The notes below the pieces were generated by a model. It saw nothing but the letters and a program-made list of their open reading frames with translations, was not told the DNA's origin and searched no databases. 26,356 nt of DNA from Oopsacas minuta (lineage: Eukaryota; Porifera; Hexactinellida; Lyssacinosida; Leucopsacidae). Location: the NCBI GenBank assembly GCA_024704765.1, contig JAKMXF010000095.1, positions 9,864 through 36,219 of the forward strand, in the 5' to 3' direction. Below are positions 9,925-18,341 of the stretch, in pieces (the first letter of the stretch is position 1; each line of letters opens with the position of its first letter). The position numbers and the translations under genes were made by a program.

Positions 9925-10547
9925 CTGGAAATACAACCAATTGTCTCAATATTTGATAATCTTGTCTGGTCTAAGGGATTTCGCACAGAATAGCCACATT
10001 GTGAGTTTATCTGCTGAGTTGGAATACAACATGAGCTTGGAACACCGCATGCTTCAATTCCTAAGGCGGAGCAATTAAAGTAACGATTAATATTCCAATC
10101 CTGATAGGAATTGCTGCCACAGCAGGAGAGGTAATTTTGTACTAAATCCACAGCTGCACGAAGATCGGAATTTTCTCTATATTCTTGGATAAAAAACAAT
10201 ATGGCAGTATTCGCTTGTTCTGTAACTAAGGACCGTGCAGCAAAAATAACAATGACAAAAACGATCTGGATAAGCAGAAATAGTCCAACAGCAACTATAT
10301 ATATAATCAAAAATATCCGTATTTCTCTCAAAGAACCAATTGCACCAAAAAAACCAAAAATAAGCAGAATAACACCAAAAATAATTATCGCAATGGCTGG
10401 ATCAGAAATAGCTGAGGAAATTTGTGATAATCTTTGAGTTTCTATGCGGGCGTATATCCCAATTGCAAAAAGAAGAAGTCCAATGCAGAGAATAAACACA
10501 TTGAAAGCAAGTGAAATGAACTTGAGTAAATACAATAACCAGGGCAT
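9925..10547 (-). CDS. tetraspanin, first coding exon (TM1-TM3 and most of the large extracellular loop)
   Basis: Tetraspanins are four-pass membrane proteins that organise partner proteins into membrane microdomains. This exon starts at ATG 10547-10545 with MPWLLYLLKFISLAFNVFIL (TM1, about residues 8-30). TM2 lies at about 51-71 (IAIIIFGVILLIFGFFGAIG) and TM3 at about 77-105. The large loop holds the family hallmark CCG (SCCGSNSYQDW, about residue 142), PSSCC at about 170, and GC at about 204. Six cysteines in this spacing fit a tetraspanin large loop. The uninterrupted frame continues past GCIS into a (TA)n run, but TM4 is missing. At TCCAG|GTATAT there is a good donor, so the coding exon should end at 9925 in phase 2. 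It is free of stops and is the most intact gene in the window. Confidence 0.9.
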
Positions 10548-10930
10548 AATCTAAGAATTAAATCAAGATATGAATAAGATATTAGTCTATCCTAGTACTA
10601 TAGAGACCTGAGACTTCTTCCAGCAGTCAGATCTCTCTGAAATTTTCACAGAGAATGTGGATCGTTGAGTGAAACCAAAAATGTGATAATAATTGAACAT
10701 GCACTAACCGAGCATAATTATTTTAACACAACTAAATGTAAAAATACATCACTTGGCTATACGGAGAATATTTGAAAACCCATACAATAAACTACAAGTT
10801 TGTAATTTCATGTAACTTTTCGACATGATTGAAAAGGGACTGTATTCGGGAAATTAGCACAGGATTAGACTATAAATAAGATGTAAATCGATGATATAAA
10901 TGAATATTAAAAAATTGAAAATTTTTCAAT
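10548..10930. other. region upstream of the tetraspanin start
   Basis: This should contain the 5' UTR and promoter or an upstream intron of the minus-strand tetraspanin. It is AT-rich, and I cannot single out a TATA box, initiator or splice acceptor with confidence. Confidence 0.35.
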
Positions 10931-10998
10931 ATGTCCAAAAATTATAAATGCCCCAAAATTACAAATGCGAATAAATTACAAATGTCCATTAATTACAA
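10931..10998. repeat. four-copy 17-bp tandem repeat
   Basis: Units at 10931-10947, 10948-10964, 10965-10981 and 10982-10998 share the pattern ATGNCC-A-A/T-AAATTACAA. The period is exactly 17 bp with a few substitutions per unit and no indels. It lies about 400 bp upstream of the tetraspanin start codon. Confidence 0.85.
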
Positions 10999-11388
10999 AG
11001 CAATTAACGTGTATTTCATCCACTTGAACTATAATATTTCTCTCCATGAACTGAAGGAAGAAGTAGCTTGGGTGAGGTAGGTTGAGAAATCGTTTTCATT
11101 GCCAAACGAAGAACACAATGTATTTAACGTCTGAACATGCGGTAGAGAAAGACACTCTAAACACTCGGGATATACATAACATGCTGGAGAAATGAGAAGA
11201 GTCTTAATTGATATGACTTGAGTAATTATATTGTACTGTTGCGTGAGATTTTAGCCCATTAGTATTATTGGACCAGGGATAGTTTTCACCGTGAGATTAT
11301 AACTCATCTATATTAATGCATCAGTAGCGTACTGAAACTCATGAAATATTCTAAAACAAAACGAAGTCAATTTTAAAATTTTTATGTA
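10999..11388. other. non-coding AT-rich stretch
   Basis: No coding signal, RNA gene or clear repeat was recognised. Confidence 0.35.
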
Positions 11389-11697
11389 GAGGGTGTCTCA
11401 AAAGTATTTTCCTCTTATGAATACCACTACAATATAGAATTTCTTAGATAGATTCATCTAATTATTTGCCTATATATTCACCATTAAGTTTTATACATGA
11501 ATTAATTCGACTTGGCATCCCATCAACTAAATTCTCAAGTATCGACGGGCTAATCCCATTCCATATATTTNATGTTATTGTATGGAAATTACTAGATTGC
11601 GGCTACGAATATAGACTACACAATATATAGGAGCGGGAAAGAGTATACAATTTATGACAATATATTTGTGTGGTCGAATACTTTTGTCCCTTGACTG
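11389..11697 (-). mobile_element. Tc1-like element, internally deleted or collapsed
   Basis: The right end is a 95-bp terminal sequence (11603-11697) whose outward start is CAGTCAAGGGACAAAAGT, next to a TA dinucleotide at 11698-11699. The left end begins at about 11389 after another TA with GAGGGTGTCTCAAAAGTATT, partly similar in its AAAAGTATT core. Between them is only the transposase C-terminus (11462-11569) and an N at 11571. A complete Tc1 element is around 1.3-1.7 kb, so most of the interior is missing. The two termini are not well matched, so they could also belong to different elements joined at the N. Confidence 0.65.
11462..11569 (-). pseudogene. Tc1-like transposase C-terminal fragment
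   Basis: Translation from 11569 reads NIWNGISPSILENLVDGMPS then RINSCIKLNGEYIGK and stops at TAA 11464-11462. This is the Tc1-family C-terminus (W-x2-I, LV-x-x-MP-x-RI, final Gly-Glu-Tyr). The fragment starts directly next to N 11571. The DDE core is absent. Confidence 0.85.
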
Positions 11698-11700
11698 TAT
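11603..11700. repeat. 98-bp exact inverted repeat, copy 1 (Tc1 terminal repeat)
   Basis: It is identical in reverse complement to 26259-26356 over all 98 bases including the flanking TA. The copy at the window edge may continue beyond it. The outward terminus CAGTCAAGGGACAAAAGTA resembles Tc1-family ends. Confidence 0.9.
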
Positions 11701-11997
11701 ATCAATAGTTGTCTCCGAGACATCAAGTCGGGTCCTAGCATTAAGTGAGGATTTATGGGGAAATTTACCCCAAATTATGCGAGCATTTGAGATCTAGACT
11801 TATAATATTACATAAGTAAAGATTACTTGGTTCCAAGTAACCTACATTAGAGATAAGACAGGGCATTTTACATTTGAAATGGCCCAGGGGTGGGAAATTA
11901 GAAAAATCCTAGTATCAAATCTTCACCTTTGACCCATATATGCCAAGACTAGGGGAGGTGGGGACAAGCATTTATAGGTGCAATAGCTGGAAAGTAC
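11701..11997. other. non-coding stretch
   Basis: No gene, RNA or repeat was recognised between the Tc1 terminus and the CGCTCC-rich element. Confidence 0.35.
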
Positions 11998-12415
11998 TAA
12001 CAACACCGCAGAGCATTAAGCGCTCCTGCGCTGAAAAGGTAGATAACTCCCACCTCCGCTCCTTATTAAGAAAGGGAGCGCACTCCGGCTCGCGCTCCAA
12101 TTGCTCTCCATTACATTCTTACATAATTATATGAGATTTGAATTTAAGTAATCAGGATTGAATTTAACCATTATACCAACTGGAAATTGCTAAATGTGCA
12201 ACGCCCATTTCAATAAACTGTGAATTATACGAAAGTGTTCCAGCATCAACATTTTATGGCAAGAATATTGTATTTGATGCAGATTAACGATGAAATTTGT
12301 AAATTGTTTGCAATTAAATACGAGCGCGCTCCTTCAAAAATAGAGCGCCTCTCCACCTTCCGCTACTGAATCATGGATGGAACGCGTACCAAGTCTCGCT
12401 CCTTTAATGCTCTGC
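11998..12415. mobile_element. GC-rich inverted CGCTCC element, probably a hAT-type MITE remnant
   Basis: An exact inverted 12-mer, GCAGAGCATTAA at 12008-12019 and its complement at 12404-12415, bounds 408 bp. Just inside both ends the sequence is rich in CGCTCC / GGAGCG words (CGCTCCTGCG, GGGAGCGCACTCC, GAGCGCGCTCC, CGCCTCTCCACC). This stands out sharply from the AT-rich surroundings. Similar GGAGCG-rich ends occur in some non-autonomous hAT families, which is why I lean that way. There is no coding potential and I found no target duplication. Confidence 0.45.
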
Positions 12416-13114
12416 AACACAGCGCATCTCTGAAGCATAATGTTACGACATACGAGCGATGAACTATGAAAGGGACAAGTAACAACGATAGATTTTGATA
12501 ACAGTAAAAGTGAAGATAAGTAATCCAAATTAGAATATATATGTGAGTCCTTATAGCTTTCTAACTTCTGCTGCCGAATTGAGAGATACACAACAACTAA
12601 ATACATCAACTCGTAACACTACAAATCAAGACAATACAAGGATCATATAATCACATAATTAGATGATTCTATGAATTTTAATAAATGTCTTCGTATTTAT
12701 TTAACTGAATATATATTCACCTATAAATAAACTACATTTAGATTCACAAATCATTTCGTATTACATTACTTTTGATATTACCAGTAATCTGTATGCGACA
12801 ATATAATGCACAGTGTGGCAAAATGGCCATAATGGGGAAATAGGTAAATGCATCTGTATTATCACCACAATTATACTTACATATACTAAATCGACACTGT
12901 AGATTTCAAAAATACCAATGATTTTTTAGTAGCAGGACTATAAACTTAGTTATGACGTAATTACTGACATTTTCTAATTTTGAACACTTGTGGTTCATTA
13001 GTGAGGATATTATGAAAGTTGATAATACATGCATGTCATGGTCTCTATTCTGCTATTTGATAACGTACAATTTAAAGACCCTTAATTATGTATGACTTTT
13101 GGATATACTTATTA
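12416..13114. other. AT-rich non-coding stretch flanking the RAG1-like fragment
   Basis: No coding signal was seen. If the RAG1-like element is intact on its 3' side, its terminal repeat should be here. I saw no convincing pair of ends. Confidence 0.35.
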
Positions 13115-14304
13115 TCATAAATCATCTGTTAGTATACTATTATATAATACCTCTTGGAGGCTATTTGCAAAGTCTCTTTTCTTCTTTGCGTGAATCAAAC
13201 GATTCTGTACTAAGATGGAGTCACTACAACATAACAACCTGACTAAAATATCACTAACATTATCTGTGAAAGAAGTTTTTCTCGCAAGATTCTCCCGATA
13301 CCGCCTTACAAATTTATTGCAGGATTCTAAACATTCCTCAGAGAGATTCTGTAATCCCTTACCATCATTGTAAGTACCTATTAACTGAAACGAATGGGCA
13401 AGTAACTTGTGCAAAGATTGAGGATGCTTGCCCATGGGTACTCAACTAGCAAAATTCGGACGTTCTTTGCACAATTCTTGCATTATGTCACAGTTAATCG
13501 AGGCACCACTGTTGAGGAGTCTTAACAAAACAGATAGATTTGTCTGGATCTTCTCTAATGATATTTTATCTGAAGGATTAATGGAGGAAATGGCCCACGT
13601 CTAAAAGTCTCTTATTTGAAAAACAGTCTCGCGCAATGTTACCAGTGGTTGAAGTGCCGACCTGGCTTGAAGGGATAGCGACACTGAAGTTACATCTTTC
13701 CTGGAGTATAGCTCGAGCCCGTTTCATGTAAGAATTTACTTTCGAGTTTGATGGCGCCCATACCTTGTGTCCTGCATCAAGATGGTATATCAACAGCATG
13801 AACCACCTGAATATACAAAGGTAAGGCATGCAAAGGAGACGCAGCTATAATATCGCTGTTAGAAGTTGTTTGATGCGTAATACTAACACGTTGATTTGAT
13901 GGAGTTTCAAGTAATCTTCTTCATCAACCTCTTCAAAAAGTTCCGGAGCGTCGCTAATTAATCTGTTAATAGGAAACCAGAATGGGCCCATTCTAAACTT
14001 TTAATTTGGCTATCCGTCGCAGTACACAGATGACAAGAAGGCACACCAGCTCCATCCAGCAATCCTGCCATCTTGGTATCAAAAAGGGAACGGATTATCT
14101 CGACCTGTGCATGGCCTCCAATAAGAGATAACCCATCCTGTATGATATGGTCTGTTTGAGGATTGACTATTGTATTCATGATAAGCTTACATTAGAATAT
14201 TCTTCTTTCAAAGCTATCAGTGCTACTGGCCTAAAGCAGAACGGAGAGTTGGGTGAGCTGTTATAGAACACGTCATTTCCAAGTGTGCCTGTAATTGATA
14301 TTGC
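13115..14304 (-). pseudogene. RAG1/Transib-superfamily transposase core, 5'-truncated and frameshifted
   Basis: This is the catalytic core family of V(D)J recombinase RAG1, Transib and ProtoRAG, which cut DNA by a DDE/RNase-H-like mechanism. Pieces in order: FYNSSPNSPFCFRPVALIAL (from about 14260); HAQVEIIRSLFDTKMAG, where Asp (14078-14080) aligns with the second catalytic Asp; SCHLCTAT (zinc Cys pair, about 14024-14035); PINRLISDAPELFEEVDEED; TPSNQRVSITHQ; DIIAASPLHA; CIFRWFMLLIYHLDAG; TSTTGNIARDCF; SLHKLLAH (zinc His pair); and NLSEECLESCNKFVRRYREN, where Glu (13325-13327) aligns with the third catalytic acid. The frame ends at TAA 13117-13115. At least four frameshifts and one in-frame TGA make it a pseudogene as read. 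The segment with the first catalytic Asp is absent: coding homology ends near N 14330, beside a Tc1 end. No RAG2/Kelch-like gene is in the window. Confidence 0.8.
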
Positions 14305-14330
14305 TTTGAATCGGAACTAAATGAAAGTAN

Positions 14331-14533
14331 TTGCATAAATATGTATTTACTTTAGTTGCGTAGGCTGAAGATAATATAAAACATCTGTGAACTTAGTTCG
14401 ATCATTACTTTTGTCATTATAATCGCCTTTCTGATATATTTTCAGACTATTCAGTAGGTATATTCTCGCAATGTGCCATATGTCGCATGTGTCATTAATG
14501 GTATGGTGTTCCGATACTTTTGGCCAGGGAGTG
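14331..14533 (-). mobile_element. Tc1/mariner-type element, one terminus only
   Basis: The end at about 14498-14533 reads outward, on the minus strand, CACTCCCTGGCCAAAAGTAT, with TA at 14534-14535 as half of a TA target site. The GGCCAAAAGTAT core is a common Tc1-family terminal motif. The other 165 bp are non-coding and stop at N 14330, where RAG1-like sequence begins. The opposite terminus and the transposase are not present, so the element has been truncated or collapsed at the N. Confidence 0.6.
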
Positions 14534-15877
14534 TATGTGAATATTTGTGTTGGACATAATATATACCCAAACAAGATAATGCGACCCCTACCAGTCGTTC
14601 GTTACACACAGACCCCTCGTAAAAGAGGCTGGCTGAACCAATGTATTATTTCCTAGGTTGCAACCGAATAGTTCAATATTTGGTTCAACCGGAAATACTA
14701 TGCCGAAGCGATGATATTCTGTTGCAGTTGACCTCAGTGGTCCAATTCATGCATAGTTGTATTAATTTCTTTGAAAAAGTTGTTTTCAAATCAATAATCT
14801 TCAGTAGAAACAAGCCTAAATATGCAAATATTTCGGCCGTTCAGTGATACATATAAATTTCAGTTTCATTCCCATAACAAAATGCGAGTTGTAAAGAATT
14901 GAATATTTGCATACGAAAGAATCTTCAACGTAAATATTTTTGATGATGAGATTGAATATGCAAAAATGCTTTACAGGGCAAATTTTGAAACAAACAAGTA
15001 TTTGATCTACACAAGATTCTTTCTCAGGTGAGAAACAAACAAGTGCAAGGTAAGTAATGTTTTGGAAATTATTGCAGCGACCTCCCGCGGCAATCGTGGC
15101 GTTTCTGAAGCTCCTGAATCAACAAAGGGAGCAGTGCCTCAAAATACTTAATATAATAGGCTCTAATAAAAAATATACTGAGTAAAACTGGGAGTAACCA
15201 AATAATCCTTTAGTGTATGGTTTTCCCATTCCTAAGTTGATTAATTGCACTCAATTGATCGTTAAATGACATGAAATTAAAATGAAATTAACCTAAAAAT
15301 GACCTAAAAATTGACTTCTTAAATTTTGAGACTTTGCCAGATCTGAACGTATAATTTATATATATATGACCAGAACTGACTAGGTAGAACCTTTTGACAA
15401 GCCTGTAAGGGGGACCATTATTTTCTTAATAATAAACGTGACCTCAAATCTCAAATGATGATTTCTACAATATGAATAAAAGTAAATGCACGGGAGGGGA
15501 AATAACCAAAATGACCACAAAGACGAATTAAAAAGACTTTATATTCTTGGAGTAACTTTAGTAGAGGAAATAGGAGAAGATTACGAAAATAAATGACCTT
15601 TTATTTAATTTTAGCTACTTCATTCTGTAAGTACAGGATTTCATGGAAGAAAAATCGAACATCTTAAAGACCTCATGAAATTGTTCAGAATGAGAGTATT
15701 CACGACATCTAATGATACATAAAATACGAGTAGTACTACATATAGATAGTTATCAATAAATGAACAAAGATAATAATCCATTCAATAGTAGGCGAAATAT
15801 TAACAACATTATGAAAGATGGTAAATATGTACCACAATTTAGAGATATTTAATAATATATTACGTAATATAGGACAA
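14534..15877. other. non-coding stretch, one weak splice-bounded reading frame
   Basis: No recognised gene was found. The plus strand is open from about 14905 to 15027 (INVN-type, then EIEYAKMLYRANFETNKYLI). It ends at CAG|GTGAGA, and a second donor-like CAAG|GTAAGT occurs at 15050. An acceptor-like TTATTGCAG is at 15077, followed by a locally GC-richer segment to about 15140. No family is recognisable, so this is a hint rather than a gene call. Confidence 0.3.
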
Positions 15878-16032
15878 CTAAGAAATTTTGTTCGAGCTTT
15901 TAATCGAAGGTTTTCTCTTTATTTCAATAATAAGTCCGATAGCAAGAAGAATGGCGAGGATTTGAATAAATAATAAACCAACTCCAATTCCACCAACTGA
16001 ATATAAATTCGTTTCAACCAAATTCTCAAATC
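15878..16032 (-). CDS. tetraspanin, last coding exon (TM4 and cytoplasmic tail)
   Basis: Behind a strong acceptor on the minus strand (CCTTTTTTAG at 16033-16042), the exon begins with two bases completing a codon. It then reads LRILVETNLYSVGGIGVGLL, continues FIQILAILLAIGLIIEIKRK, and ends KSSNKIS and TAG 15880-15878. A single hydrophobic helix (about 25 residues) after an amphipathic ETNLYSVGG and before a short basic tail is the fourth membrane helix and C-terminus of a tetraspanin. It lies upstream, in gene direction, of the tetraspanin first exon at 9925-10547, so it cannot be that gene's last exon in this assembly. Either a second tetraspanin gene sits upstream, with its other exons outside what I can recognise, or the scaffold order is wrong. 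Confidence 0.7.
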
Positions 16033-16042
16033 TAAAAAAGGA

Positions 16043-16265
16043 TAAAGTAATCCTTGGACATTAGAAAAATTAACATAAAAGCACATGATATTTCCATACT
16101 CAGAGTAAATATAAGAATGGGGTCAGGTCCGGGATTAGCCTGTATGCCAACTAAGGCATGCACCCTCATCAGGATATTTGTACACTCTGGAATGATCGTG
16201 TTATTCAATTGTCTACGTGTGGGACTCAAATTACTAAAGATATTTAGGGCTAGTTTCACACGCAT
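16043..16265 (-). other. short open frame with an NPGP motif, possibly a LINE 5' remnant
   Basis: A 77-codon minus frame (16032-16265) contains VHALVGIQANPGPDPI, with NPGP at 16125-16136. 2A-type ribosome-skipping peptides have the consensus Asp-Val/Ile-Glu-x-Asn-Pro-Gly-Pro. Several non-LTR retrotransposons carry such a motif near the N-terminus of an ORF. Here the Asp is Gly and the Glu is Gln, so activity is doubtful. No reverse transcriptase follows it on this strand. Confidence 0.25.
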
Positions 16266-16732
16266 CTTCCCCTAAATATCATGTTATATCAACCAAATCT
16301 CAGGATATACTTCGTATATATCTCGAATTAATCAACAGACTGATAGTTATATGGCGATAAACGTAAGTTTAAGTATGAAAAGTAAGCTGACAGTACGAAG
16401 GTACCTATTATCATACTAATTATTCCTGTCCTTCTCGCCTAGACCACACTGGGGGCTTATATCGCTCCCAAGACATCCAAATGTTGGTTATCCTCCATCA
16501 AAAATTCGTAGCTACGCTACTGGCCCTTAACAGAGATGGATACCCACGGTTTCGGGACCTGCAAACTTGGATATTCTCAAGCTGGGTCAAATAGACAGTT
16601 CGGAACGTGGACAATATGGTATATGGACAGTCGGTTTGTGACAAATCGGCACAGTGCTAATTTAGGTGTAAATTGGCTTTATATTTATTTTCATAGATCA
16701 TCAATCGATTAACTAGTTGAAATCAGTAAACA
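16266..16732. other. non-coding, locally less AT-rich, with a hAT-like terminus
   Basis: No gene was recognised. The run AAATTCGTAGCTACGCTACTG ending at 16522 resembles, in reverse complement, the CAGTGGCGTAGCCACG-type ends found on many hAT elements. The next octamer is GCCCTTAA. I found no partner end. Confidence 0.35.
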
Positions 16733-16812
16733 GTGGAAACCACCTAATAGCAAAATCCGCCCATTAACCAGAGAAATCTTGCAAATTACGATTGCTAATA
16801 GGAGGTTTCCAC
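16733..16812. repeat. 21-bp imperfect inverted repeat (hairpin-forming)
   Basis: GTGGAAACCACCTAATAGCAA at 16733-16753 pairs with 16792-16812 with two mismatches across a 38-base loop. It could be a tiny MITE or a chance hairpin. Confidence 0.7.
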
Positions 16813-17269
16813 TTTGTGCTGGTAGAGTGGAACCTGCATAAACCGACACCTGTATCAAGGTTTGGCACCGATATATCGTGTAATGAAAAATATCCATATC
16901 AGGATCTCCAAAAATACAGCGGTTTAGCAAAATTGATCAAGTTTTATTGTTGTATTTTTAGCATTAGTAAAATAGAAGAATGAATTTCTACTAAAGAATC
17001 CTAATACATGTATATTGAAGTATTAGAATTTGCACTTTATACTGAATTATGTTAATTGAGTTTCTAATCTATAACCAAATAACATGATAACAGTTCATAA
17101 TACAGTTTATGCTGAAAGTTGTTTCGTTTCGTGTCGTGGACTCTCAATGGTTTTAAAATGTAGATTTCGATACGAGTGCGAAGTAAGCTGAATATTTGAC
17201 CAACAGAACTTCAACCATAAATTTGACTAACTTACTTAGGGGTTTCAAAAGGTTTAATTGTTTAATATC

Positions 17270-18341
17270 CTGACACGACAACAAATTACTAATCAAATTT
17301 CTACATAAAACATCAATGCATAGTTGTAGCCTTTCAACCCACTTCGAAAATGTTATTTTATACTCGTCTCTGTCCACTGAATTGAGGTAGTGGTAAATCC
17401 CGTTTCCTAGCTCAAGTCGGGTTTTTGCCGTCTTCCAGATGTTATTTCAGCCCATGAAATAGCCAGAAATCACAAGGTGATAGATCTGGGGAATACGGAG
17501 GAAGTTCCATCATCTCAAACCCGACATCCTCAATAACTTCCCTAACGTATTATGAAACATGAGGTCTGGCACTATCGTGGAGTGATTTGATTCCTCGTGT
17601 TCCCGTAGCGGACGTCAGTTATACAGACTTTCTCGACTTCTCTCAAGATTTTTCTGCTTAAAATTCTCCATTGAGTCGTTCTCCTTTAGGCACAGGCATT
17701 TGAGCCACTGACAATAAGCACCAAAAAGTATGCTGTAGGTAACTTTATCGTCTCGGAAGTCCGACGTGCCTTTCCGGGGGATAAGACCTTTTGGGAGCCA
17801 TGATTTCCTTTGTTCCTGACGCAGAGGTTCAGAAAATTTAATCCAAGTCCGTCACCAGGAACGATTTCATATAACCTTCAAGAATCACAATCTCTATATT
17901 CTTTAAGCAATATTTTCCGGCATGAAACCCTCTTCTCCTTTTGGCCTTTTATGAGGATTTTTGGCATCCATCGCGCTAAAATCTTACGATATTCGAGATA
18001 ATGGTGTAGAATTGTATGAACACTTCCCGATGAGATGTCAAGGATTAGGGCAATCTCTCCAACGCTCAAATGGGGATCAATATCCAATAGTTCCAGAATT
18101 TGAGAGGGAATTTCAGGGGCTGTTAGCGGAAATAGATCTTCCGGTCCGAGGGTCATTTTCAATGTTGCCCCTACCAACCTATAATTTACGTACCCATTCC
18201 TTTACAGTGGGATACGCTAGAGCTTCCACATGATAAACGGTGACGAGATCCTTATGTATCTGTAGTGGTTTGTCGGCGAGTACGGTACGAATCTTTATGT
18301 TAGCTCGTTGTTCGGTATTGCTTGATGTGTTCTGAAGCCAT
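17270..18341 (-). pseudogene. mariner transposase (DD34D), full span but heavily broken
   Basis: The likely start is ATG 18341-18339 (MASEHIKQYR). The N-terminal paired DNA-binding region follows: EQRANIKIRTVLADKP, a second helix-turn-helix with IDPHLSVGEIALILDISSGS and VHTILHHYLEYRKILARWMP, then KILIKGQKEKRVSCRKILL. The catalytic domain is recognisable as VPGDGLGLNF (where GDETW is usual), HDSARPHVS (Asp at 17574-17576) and LPPYSPDLSPCDFWLF (Asp at 17469-17471). The last two Asp are separated by exactly 34 residues, the mariner DD34D signature. The C-terminus DRDEYKITFSKWVERLQLCI ends near 17310. Many frameshifts and stops (for example TAA within the DD34D spacer) make it inactive. Terminal repeats were not identified. 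Confidence 0.9.

Noticed and set aside
10201-10437. 78-codon plus-strand open frame
   Set aside because: It is antisense to the tetraspanin membrane segments and has no start context or family match.
12809-12815. CACAGTG, identical to the RSS heptamer, about 300 bp beyond the RAG1-like fragment
   Set aside because: No nonamer is seen at 12- or 23-base spacing and no partner end; a 7-mer is expected a few times by chance in 26 kb.
14347-14574. 75-codon minus-strand open frame
   Set aside because: It lies across a Tc1 terminal region and its flank with no protein similarity.
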